Positions 11,901 to 23,900 of a stretch of DNA of 64,000 bases are shown here, in pieces. The notes under the pieces are model-generated. The model was not told the DNA's origin. It saw only the letters and a list, made by a program, of their open reading frames with translations, and did no database searches. This stretch comes from Notospermus geniculatus (lineage: Eukaryota; Nemertea; Pilidiophora; Heteronemertea; Lineidae): assembly GCA_002633025.1 (NCBI GenBank), contig NMRB01000217.1, positions 32,507 to 96,506 on the forward strand, given 5' to 3'. Positions within the stretch are counted from its first letter, which is position 1. Each line of letters starts with the position of its first letter. The translations under genes were made by a program, and so were the position numbers.

Positions 11901-14900
11901 GCTCATCTGCCCCGCTCGGGAGGGTCGTGTGCCCAAAATGATGGCCTCCATTGTGTATTGAAACAATGACGGGATCATTTAAGGGCCGCTGCTGACAATA
12001 TCGGGACAAATTATGATTTGTTCACATCAATTATAGCATTGTCCGAATGTTTGGACATGAAGTGGGCGGTGTTGGCGGATAGGTAGCGTTTCCTTCGGAA
12101 CATATGCCGAGATTAGGACGGGAGATGGCGATCAATCCTCTTACGGGCGGAAGAACCCGATCAAGAATGCGTCTGAGGAATACCTGCAGGAAAACGGTGA
12201 AACAGCGCGAAAATACTCTAAACTCCCACTTACCTGTCCCGTTCCTGAACTCGGAAAAAATGACTAAATCCTAAGTTGAAGATCGCACGTTGTCATTCTT
12301 TGCCGAAAAAATGGCTATTTTGGCGGCCATATTTAAAACCAATATGGCGGCCACCAGGGGGCGCGAATTTTTGGGGTCCATTTTTTCATGATCCTTAGGT
12401 ATGAAAATACCCATGTGGGGAGTTGCATGCTTTCTTGAAGAAGTGAAAGATTTTTACCCTTAACCGCTCTACTATTTGCCAGGCTTGGGAGTGGGCCAAG
12501 TAAGTAGACAGGACATTACTGTTTCTGACCATACCCCCATTATCTTCAACTTAGGATTTAGTCATTTTTTCCGAGTTCAGGAATGGGACAGGTAAGTGGG
12601 AGTTTAGAGTAAGTAGGCAATGACAACTTATGAACACGGAAACTGAAGAAAAAAAATACATTGTACTTGTGAAGTCTCAGTTGCGATCGTGAAGTGTCAC
12701 CGAACGTCATGTTACCGCGGAGAGTTCAAAAACGTCTCATTTCCTGTCGTCATTTCCATGGTTACTTGCCGAAAATGCGGAAACCGCTCTCGACAACTCG
12801 ACACTTCAAATTTCCTCTCAATTTCGTTGCATAAAAGGTAACAGTTACTCCACTTGAAAACATGACGTGACACTGTAGTATCGTTTTAACGAATTTTTGA
12901 AACATTATGAAATGTTGTCAAATTCCCTTTCATTGCGTGATGGGCTTGCATCAAACTAAACAGGTCCTTCACCGCACCTGGCTCGGTCATAAAACAGTTT
13001 ATTGTCCGATAAAGAAGTCATTTCGTGCAAAGGTTACGCCAGATCTGAGACATAATAACCAAATTTCGCCATATTGCGTACGGTTGCATGCAAAACGAGA
13101 TCCCATTGTCCGGGAGGCCAAGACTCGCGAGGTTCCGGGGAAAAGGTGGAAGCGGAATACGGGGTCCCGGGGAGGTTTAAATTGCAAAGTGCGAACTGCC
13201 GGTATATCTAAAACCGGGCTTTCTTTCAAAAAGACAATGCGACGGCGTCGATACTTGAGTAAAATCTGCGATCGCCCGTTTTCACAGTGGCTTCCAGCTG
13301 CGTCAGATAATCAAGCTGTTTCGTGCAATATTGGAAAATTAAACCGGTTCCTGTGTGGCAGATTTACCGCTGCAGTCTGCTCTGACTTGATCAGGTGGAG
13401 GAGGGCGGGGGTCCCTCTAGGTGCCGAAACAGGTCACGGCTTCGGTCATCTGGGGACGCATTCCAAAACGTTTGCTGCATGTATCTGTCGCCTTGGCAGG
13501 TCGCCAAATCCGAGACCGCCTGGGTTTTCTCTTTTTCGCCGTTTCGAATCCGCGTTTTTGCAAAATTCGTGATTACTCCCCAAAATACTGATGGCCACTC
13601 TTTATGTTCAGTTATATTTGTTTTTTTCAGAGCCCTCAGGCGAGAAAGACAGACATAATCGATCTTGCTGTCCAGCATATCAAAGAACTACATGGTCACG
13701 TGATAGCACGGAATCAGGAAGACTGTAAGTATTGGGTATGCCCGAAACGTCGGTATTTTCCGATTCACTTGCCTTTGAATGGTAGAATTGCACAGTCCGT
13801 CATGGAACCCCAGAGCGAGATACCGACACGGAATTGAACCAATCAAAAGCAAGTTCCCAGCATTGCGATGGTGGCGCCCCTGGTGGCCTGATGGTAATGT
13901 AACCTGTTGATTCACAGCCGCCTACACGCATTTCCCCATACCGATGTTTCTCAAACGAAAAAGACAGTATTGAACAATGTTAATCAAAACGCGTTCCTGT
14001 AGGCGAAATTTAAATCAAAGGCAATGGAAAGATTTGAAGATTTTCCCAAGGATTTCATGATGGGCGTGACCTCTCACCCCTGCGCGGGAACATTCCCCGG
14101 ATGGTGGAGACAATGTCCCGGCTGCCCGGCAGATGGTGTCGTGGGATCAGGGACCCCGGGCACGCGTCTGGACCATGGGTTGGCCCAGCATCCACTAATT
14201 GGTGACGCGCACACCTGTAGGACTCGTGCCACAATGGCAATGCGAATAACCCGCGAGACAAAAGGTTAGAAAGTTCTTATGCTTGAGATTGTAATATTGA
14301 AGGCAACTCGAAGTACTTGGGTACAGAACTTTTTGGTTAGGTTAGAAAGGTTAGAAAGGTTAGAAAGTTCTTATGCTTGAGATTGTAATATTGAAGGCAA
14401 CTCGAAGTACTTGGGGGATACTTAAAACTCGATGTGGGATGACTCGTGCCTGTGTGTGCGCCTAGAATAGCATTGTTACCGAAATTAAACCAGCGTTGAT
14501 GCAGCGCCGCTTTGTGATCGCCCGTTTTCACAGTGGCTTCCAGCTGCGTCAGATAATCAAGTTGTTTCGTGCAATATTGGAAAATTAAACCGGTTCTTGT
14601 GTGGCAGATTGGTTACCGCTGCAGTCTTGCTCTGACTTGATCAGGTGGAGGAGGGCGGGGGTCCCTCTAGGTGCCGAAACAGGTCACGGCTTCGGTCATC
14701 TGGGGACGCATTCCAAAACGTTTGCTACATGTATCTGTCGCCTTGGCAGGTCGCCAAGTGCGAGACCGGCCGGGTTTTCTCTTTTTGCCGTTTCGAATCC
14801 GCGTTTTTGCAAAATTCGGGATTACTCCCCAAAATACCGATGGCCACTCCTTATGTTCAGTTATATTTGTTTTTTTCAGAGCCCTCAGGCGAGAAAGACA

Positions 14901-17900
14901 GACATAATCGATCTTGCTGTCCAGCATATCAAAGAACTACATGGTCACGTGATAGCACGGAATCAGGAAGACTGTAAGTATTTTTGTGTGCCCGAAACGT
15001 CGGTATTTTCCGATTCACTTGCCTTTGAATGGTAGAATTGCACAGTCCGTCATGGAACCCCAGAGCGAGATACCGACACGGAGTTGAACCAATCAAAAGC
15101 AAGTTCCCCGGCCTTGCGATGGTGGCGCCCCTGGTGGCCTGATTGTAATGTAACCTGTTGATTCACAGCCGTCACACGCATTTCCTCATACCGATGTTTT
15201 TCAAACGAAAAAGACAGTGTTGAACAATGTTAATCAAAACGCGTTCCTGTAGGCGAAATTCAAATCAAAGGCAATGGAAAGATTTGAAGATTTTCCCAAG
15301 GATTTCATGATGGGCGTGACCTCTCACCCCTGCGCGGGAACATTCCCCGGATGGTGGAGACAATGTCCCGGCTGCCCGGCAGATGGTGTCGTGGGATCAG
15401 GGACCCCGGGCACGCGTCTGGACCAAGGGTTGGCCCAGCATCCACTAATTGGTGACGCGCACACCTGTAGGACTCGTGCCACAATGGCAATGCGAATAAC
15501 CCGCGAGACAAAAGGTTAGAAAGTTCTTATGCTTGAGATTGTAATATTGAAGGCAACTCGAAGTACTTGGGGGATACTAAAACTCGATGTGGGATGACTC
15601 GTGCCTGTGTGTGCGCCTAGAATAGCATTGTTACCGAAATTAAACCAGCGTTGATGCAGCGCCGCTTTGTTATTGTCCTATTCTTGGGGGTGATTGTTCT
15701 CTCAAGGGGCACCAGGTGGTGGCAGCCTCGTTTTGGAAGCGAGGATTCCATCGGGCGTGTGCCAGGCGAGGAATAGCTCGGTGTGGTGGCACGCGTTTAT
15801 TGATGTATTGGAATCCAGCGTTGCGTCCGAGTTTTTTCTGAATGTGGCTTTCGGATGAGAAGGTAATTTTGCCCGGGGCTTGCGCTGATGCAAAAGATCT
15901 GTGGGGCCGTTCTCCCCAGCATGGCCAACAAACGTACCTCGTGTAAGTTGGGAGTACTATCCGATAACGCTATTGTGAGTTTTGGCTTGGTACAGTCGCA
16001 CAAGCGAATAAATGTGTCTACCTATAATGACGTGAGATGGTTGAGGAGACACCCTGTAATCTCCGTGACTTGGTAGCCACGCGCCCAATATTCGCGGCTA
16101 CACCAGTCCATCTTGCAATTGAAATTCATTGCCATAGAATGGAAATATTGGGAGCAGCGATTTGCCAGTAACAATGGCAGATTATTTCAATAGGTGACTG
16201 TAGGCGTGGCAGGTGCTGAGGCCCTCTGACCCGCCTTCAGGCGGCGTTCCCACGGTATGGTCCACCTGCTATCGGGGAGTCGGCACACTGCTCAATGTTG
16301 GAGTTTAATGAACGAGTGTCAATTCGACAATTAAGGGTTAAGCTTCAGCAGGTAGCAGGGATGTCTCGGCGACAGACAGTCTCCACGATGATGACCTTAT
16401 GCCTCTAGTCAGAGTTAGAAGACACGCTGAGCAAAACAATCTGCGCAATACCTGTCGAGATTGGCGCTGAAAAAAGGTTAATGCGGCGGTAAATCTTCAT
16501 TGCGGGACACCATTCCTGTCGTCTGAAGATACGGTAGGCATGAAAAACATGATAGGCTACTGTCAAGGAAGAGTTAACCAAAGAAACTCACACTGTTCAT
16601 GAAACAAATGCAAATCACCCTGAAAAACTTTTCTTCATCAAAATGACGAACTTAGGTTCGTTTTCCATTATCACCAAACTGAGTATCTATTAAATGGGTG
16701 TATAAAAAACAAAGACCTAAGACCTAAGACCTAGGACCCAGTAAAAAACGCAGACCTCACAAGGTAAAAAACAAAGACCCAGGTAAAAAACGCAGACCTC
16801 ACAAGGTAAAAAACTAAGACCCAGGTAAAAAACGCAGACCTCACAAGGTAAAAAACTAAGACCCAGGTAAAAAACGCAGACCTCACAAGGTAAAAAACTA
16901 AGACCCAGGTAAAAAACGCAGACCTCACAAGGTAAAAAACTAAGACCCAGGTAAAAAACGCAGACCTCACAAGGTAAAAAACTAAGACCCAGGTAAAAAA
17001 CGCAGACCTCACAAGGTAAAAAACTAAGACCCAGGTAAAAAACGCAGACCTCACAAGGTAAAAAACTAAGACCCAGGTAAAAAACGCAGACCTCACAAGG
17101 TAAAAAACTAAGACCCAGGTAAAAAACGCAGACCTCACAAGGTAAAAAACTAAGACCCAGGTAAAAAACGCAGACCTCACAAGGTAAAAAACTAAGACCC
17201 AGGTAAAAAACGCAGACCTCACAAGGTAAAAAACTAAGACCCAGGTAAAAAACGCAGACCTCACAAGGTAAAAAACTAAGACCCAGGTAAAAAACGCAGA
17301 CCTCACAAGGTAAAAAACTAAGACCCAGGTAAAAAACGCAGACCTCACAAGGTAAAAAACTAAGACCCAGGTAAAAAACGCAGACCTCACAAGGTAAAAA
17401 ACTAAGACCCAGGTAAAAAACGCAGACCTCACAAGGTAAAAAACTAANCCCCCCCCCCCCCCGCCCCCTATTTGAAAATAGGTGTAGGTGATGCACTTGC
17501 AACTACTGTTGGCTTTTCATCAACATATGCACTTTGGTTAGTGTGTTGGGTGATCAAGCCAACTGATGGTCATTCTGGTCATTGATCTCTCACAAACGAT
17601 CAAAAGAGGAGTAACTCAGATTCCAGCCTGGTGTGCAGTTGTCAGGGTGATGTTTTACATCATTCTGAATCTCCTACCCTCACACTAATCGCTTCACGAC
17701 AATTTCCTCTTTCTGAACAATAGCGCCACTGTCATAGGAGGTCACTGTTTGAAGGAATCCAACATATTAAAAGGATTTCCTGGTAACAACAGCTGTTGAG
17801 GCCAAATATTTGCTCTTAGCAGTAATTAAAAACAAATATTTCGCTTGATTTCTTAATATTTGCTGTTTATCAACTTGGTATTGTGGCACAAAGTCTTATT

Positions 17901-20900
17901 CTCCATTGAAAACTGTGTCTTAAAACTTTATGAAAGGTGGTACCTATGTAATGTGGCCTAGGATAGTCATCCCAAAGCGGTAACTCACGCTGTACTTATC
18001 ACTCCACGTGTAGGCTTATAGACATGAGGGGCCAATATCTCATGCATAGGCCTATTTGTCACTACCACTGAATGCATCAGGTCTTCACCTATAGGCCTAC
18101 CGTACGTACCTATACCATCATCACGTAGGCCTCCTTTAATAACTTCTTAGATGTCGTGACCAGTCATAGTAAACCAGTCGTACATGTATAAAGAACAATA
18201 TTCCAAATGGGTCTTAGTTTTTTACCTTGTGAGGTCTGCGTTTTTTACCTGGGTCTTAGTTTTTTACCTTGTGAGGTCTGCGTTTTTTACCTGGGTCTTA
18301 GTTTTTTACTTTGTGAGGTCTGCGTTTTNAAAATGACGAACCTGGACTTGTCATTTTGACGAATTTGACTCAGTTTGGTGATAATGAAAACGAACTTAAG
18401 TTCGTCATTTTGATGAAGAAAAGTTTTTCAATGCAGGGTGTGACGTTCGCGAGGATTGACCTGCAGTCTAGAAAAAGGATTGTTTGTTTCGATCCGTCTC
18501 CGTGCCAGATGGTGAACTGGTTTTCAGGAGAGACTAGACATGTCCGAACTGTTCCCTGTATTAAAGGGCGGCCGTCCATTGGAGCGTTTCCGCGCACGGA
18601 AACGCTCCAATGTAAAGCCGCCCTAAAACTAGCTAAAAACAAGCAGGTAAACCGTCGAAGGACTCTCCGCCCCTGTGAAATCCATGCCATTCACCGCAAA
18701 ACGCGGCGGGAAACCGACTAGTGGAAACGGGGTTTTGAAACCTTCACAAAACGATTTCTGCGCACCGCATGCAGAAGAAGTTTTGTCCTTGTCCTTGTTG
18801 TCAACCATTTGTCGTCAATTGCCAAAAGGGATTATACAACTGCCAAAAATTCATTAACTCGCTTATGAATTTTTGCTGCTAACGTCATCCATGCCGTTGA
18901 ATCGAATTGTTGGTACATTGTATAAACATTCTTTCCTGAGGGACTGATCGAGTCCCTCTTTGCGTCATCATCAAAGGACAGATTCAGTGCAATCAATCCA
19001 GAACGAAAGGCCAGACTTGTGTTTTAGTGCTTCGTTTTCCACCACTGAGACCACAATGGCGCGTTCGGCGGTTCTCGAACTGCCGGCCGACTTGTAACTC
19101 GTACAATGTAAAGAAACGAGGCATTGCAGGCTTCAAACAACTTCCTGTCTTCGGGTCATAATTATACACAATTGTACGCAAAAATTCCACCTGATTTGTG
19201 GCATTTCTCTCGTACGAAGGAGGACATCGAAATCCTCATTGCCCAAGATGCCACGCCTGCTTCGCATCAAACAACGTACCGGCAAGATAATTCTCTGTGC
19301 CTGGTCAGCCATACTGACAATGAACTGCAGAAAATGAAAGCCAACTTTGGTGCACAGATTTATTACAAGCGGGATTACAAGATGACTTCAGGGCTATAGA
19401 CAAAGAAAAATCCATCTGTCTCGCAGGCTGCGTCCATTTTTCACCGAGGCAAAAACAGCTGGGCATGTCAAACGAAAGGCGTACTCCACAGCGGTACCTT
19501 CCTTCCCTCCGACTCAGCGCACCTGTAATTCCCCTAATCACCAACGGCTTGCCTTCATTAACGTTATCATCGCATCGGAAAAAATGCCTCTGTTTCTTCT
19601 CATGGCTGGCCATGCTGCGGGATACGTCCAACCTCGTCCCCAATTTGTACCTGACAATCGGTGAAATGGAATGACACACGGTGGAGCTAGTAGCTGTGAA
19701 CTCCCTGAAACGAGGTTGAAATGAACGAACGAATTTTCGGCTCGGCGACTCTGTCATGTTTCTTTGATATATCTATGGTCTAATGTAGCAGTGATTCTGA
19801 CACCTTAGGTTGGGATGAATCCGAAGTAGGGTAACCACGGGGCATCGTCGAGGTGTATTGACTCGGCCTGGATCTTTTGTCACCTTGTCATACGTGACTT
19901 GTCATTGAGCTGTTCCAGGGATGCAGGCGACACAAAGAGTATTTACCAAGGCGCGTCAAAAACAAGGATTTATTAATCGAAACCATATATTCATGGTCAA
20001 TTTCGCAAATTCTGCTTTGGACTTGTGTTATTTTCTGCCTCGAGAATCCGTTTGCCAGGTCGTGCTTCCGCGCCAACTGTCGGCCGAGGGCCTAAATCAG
20101 ATTTCCGCAACATCAGCAAATTATCATTTTTTATTGTCGAAAAAGAGAAGAAAAAAGAAAAGTTCTTAAAATTCGTTTCAATTGGCGACCAATTTGTAAA
20201 CGACAAATTTGTGCTTACCTGGACAAGGGACAGTTTACCGGCGTTCCCGCCTGCGCCCAAACCTGGATTTCCATAACGTCTGTGTTTACACAAAACCTGA
20301 CAACCTGCCCGGACAGGCACATTTGACAGCAAGCAGCGATAGCAATCGCACGTTTCAAGTAGGCCCACGTGGGGGTACGCAAGCTACTCAAGCCTTTCGC
20401 GTGTCGGGTTCGAGTTGAAAAAGCAAACTCATCAGGATTTTAACCTCTGACTTTCATATTGGATAAATTCACTTGTCTTCATGGTGGATTGTAATAACTC
20501 GTGTAAGTTCGGTAAGTTGCATTGCTCTTACTATCCACACTGTTAGAAATAACAGAAGATTTTACAGAAAATCTGTGCAGCAGAGTCCCCAGGACGGTTC
20601 TGTAAAATTACAGACCTGATCTGTAAAATACGTGACTTGTCATTGAGCTGTTCCAGGGATGCAGGCGACACAAAGAGTATTTACCAAGGCGCGTCAAAAA
20701 CAAGGATTTATTAATCGAAACGATATATTCACGGTCAATTTCGCAAATTCTGCTTCGGACTTGTGTTATTTTCTGCCTCGAGAATCCGTTTGCCGGGTCG
20801 TGCTTCCGCGTCAACTGTGGGCCGAGGGCCTAAATCAGATTTTCTCAACATCAGAAAATTATCATTTTTTATTGTGGAAAAACAGAAGAAAAATTCTTCA

Positions 20901-23900
20901 AATTCGTTTAAATTGGTGACCAATTTGTAAACGACAAATTTTTGCTTACCTGGACAAGGGACAGTTTACCGGCGTTCCCGCCTGCGCCCAAACCTGGATT
21001 TCCATATTAACGTCTGTGTTTACACAAAACCTGACAACCTGCCCGGACAGGCACATTTGACAGCAAGCAGCGATAGCAATCGCACGTTTCAAGTAGGCCC
21101 ACGTGGGGATACGCAAGCTACTCAAGCCTTTCGCGTGTCGGGTTCGAGTTGAAAAAGCAAACTCATCAGGATTTTAACCTCTGACTTTCATATTGGATAA
21201 ATTCACTTGTCTTCATGGTGGATTGTAATAACTCGACGTGTAAGTTCGGTAAGTTGCATTGCTCTTACTATCCAGTTCATGAAATACTTTATCATATACC
21301 CGAGTACAGTATGTTCCGCGGTATCGCCTGGAACTGCAGCATTTTTCGTCAAAAACACCGCACAAAAACTAACGAAATCGACATGGAGGAATGCTGGCCG
21401 TCCTAAAATCACATTTCATGTTCAATAATACAAGAACTGTTCGACTAATATGCGATAAATCGCCTGAAATCGAAGGGGGATGTCCGCTCCGACCACCATC
21501 ATGATCCGGGGTGTGATACGCGTTCCGTATCATCCCATTGATATGATACGCCCTCTGTTAACTAATAAGCTTTGATTTAAGGGGCTTTGCGAGGCCTTTT
21601 GGCTCACTTCCTGGAAAGACACGGCCGTCTCACTCCGCTGGGCTCACTCCATCAACATTCGCGCATTAATACAAAAACAACAGTGCTCTGACATGGCGGA
21701 TATGCATGCGGTGATACAAGTGGCATCGGTGGGGTATTTTTGTCATTTTTTGCGCTTCTTGTGGTATATGTACTCGTGATGATCTTTTGCCCGGAACCCC
21801 CTCGACCTTCGGTCTCGGGGGTTCCTGGCAAAAGATCACCACTCGTGTGTTCTGCTACCTCGGAAATCCCACTCGTGTGGTTTTATGATTGTATCTGCTC
21901 AGTTATAACGACAGTTCATTCCAGGGATCGGATCCAGGGCGTAGCTCGACGGATGTGGTGAACACTGAGAGCGCGAAGCCCAAAGGGGACAGGTGTGACA
22001 GGAATCAGCGTCCTAGGAATGCAGATCCTCCAAACAATAGCCCGCTATTGTGAGGTTATATTGGAATGGCCATGGTCTCTCTAGCCATATATTCTAATCC
22101 CTCGCTAAACAATAAGACCGGACTTTGATTCCAGGGGGACTTGGATTCCTTTCACACCTGGCCTCCCTATTAAGTGCTTTTAGATGCATTTTCCTGGCAT
22201 CTGAGAGCAAAATAGAGCTTACAAACAGACTAATTTAAAAAGAAGCTAAAAAAATCATTGCTCTGCCAACGCCCCCCCCCCCGGATCCGACCCTGTATTC
22301 GCAGATCAGCGGGCCGCATTTTTCACCATGTGATTGAATCCTGATTATGAATGCCAAGGATTACCATCATGGCGACATGGCGAGAAAGGCGGCTGATCTA
22401 GAAATATCGAATGAACTGTCGTTATAACTGAGTAGAGACATACTACGTTCAATTGACCTTGGATCAATTTAATGGAATACCAATGGTAAGGTGCCAAACA
22501 TTGGTCATCCTATGCTTAAAAAACACCCCACCCCTCGCTACCAAAATAATGAACGGCCACCACGCACATAAACGCCAGTTTTGTTTACATTTAATCGTTC
22601 TTAGAATTAAACACCAACCAACACCCGTAAGTTCGTGGCATTTGCAACCAGGTATATCCCTGCCAGATCCAAATATGCAATGAATAGATTGACAAGACTT
22701 GCACAGAGACAACTTGTCAGGAATGATATATTGTGCACTTCCAAGAATTTATAAATCGTGAATAGGCGTGTTGTCTGCTGAGGAGAAAGCACAAAAAAGC
22801 TCGCCAAAGAATCTGCCACACAATTCAAACTTTCTGTAAATCGTATGACAAGTTTTGATGATTGAGGACGATTCTGATGTCTTCGTATACATGTACGTCA
22901 GGTTTTCTCCACGAACGTGGGCGATTTGAAAGGATGCTCCAAAACTCTGAGTTGGGAGGATGGTTAGGACGCGAAATCGTGGACTGATCATCGGACAACC
23001 GACTGAAGCCGTGAAAAATCATTTTGTGCACTCAAAGTCTTGCGGCAGATGTCGAATCGAACAGCTCCGCTCAATTTACGTTTTAAAACCTCTACTAGTA
23101 CTTCACATTCTTTCCCCATGAATTTTATTCAGACCTTATAGAAAAAGGTACATGAACAACTTTGAGAAACATATTTGTTAACAAACTGTGGAAACACCAC
23201 AGAACATTCTGGTCATCATCGGTGCTGCCATCTACACTAGGCTCCGAGCTGTGACGCAACAGTCGGTAGGCCTGAAGCGGGGTTCATTGGCGCACGCGGG
23301 ATCCGGTCCGTTTTCAGTCCGTTTGCCCCTAGTTTTCCGGATTTGAAACGCAAAAGTCCATTTGATCTATTTTCTACGGACCTGAATCGGACAAAATCCG
23401 TGTGCCAATGAACCCCGCTTAAAGCAAGGTTCATTGGCACACGGAATTGGTCCGGTTCTTGTCCGTAAAAATCTATCAAATGGACTTCAGCGTTGTCGTA
23501 TCCGGAAAACTAGGGGCAAACGGACTGGAAACGGATCGGATCCGTGTGCCAATGAACCTTGCTTAAAGCTAAGCGCACATGTCCGACAAAAAGCCTTCCG
23601 AAATGTGTACGTTTATCGGATCCATTCACCGGATGCACTTTAACGCACGGCAACACCGCGCACATGTATGCGTTAAAATTCGCAGCACCGAGGGATGTCA
23701 GTTTTTCCTTCATTGAGAAAATCGAAGGGTTATCCCAAAATTACGTCATTATAAAGGAATTCCTTCCGAATACCGGACGGCAACAGTTATTTTTGACGGA
23801 TGAATGGATCAGGTTGTTCAGGTGATTCTGCACCCGCGGCACTTGATATTGAGATACGCACATTGCGAAAAAGAAGAACGCATTGATTGATCCTGTGTCG

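Larger units (their letters stand above)
16621..18430. mobile_element. Foldback element with inverted 42-bp satellite arrays
   Basis: Arms at 16621-16684 and 18368-18430 are reverse complements (tgaaaaacttttcttcatca with its mirror tgatgaagaaaagtttttca), and pairing may extend outward (caccctg, cagggtg). Inside each arm lies the same 42-bp tandem repeat in opposite orientation. No transposase recognised. N bases at 17448 and 18329 interrupt both arrays, so the true size is unknown. The unique centre (about 17465-18208) shows no coding signal. Located in the last intron of the bHLH-orange gene. Confidence 0.8.

Noticed and set aside
12907-13572. 221-residue frame
   Set aside because: No domain; it overlaps the intronic part of the exon duplication, and unit 2 does not keep an equivalent frame.
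16717-17502. Long minus-strand frames of repeated FYLGLSFLPCEVCV and a frame-shifted twin
   Set aside because: They follow from a 42-bp tandem repeat with no stop in those frames. There is no start context, splice partner or conserved domain, and the array is interrupted by N.
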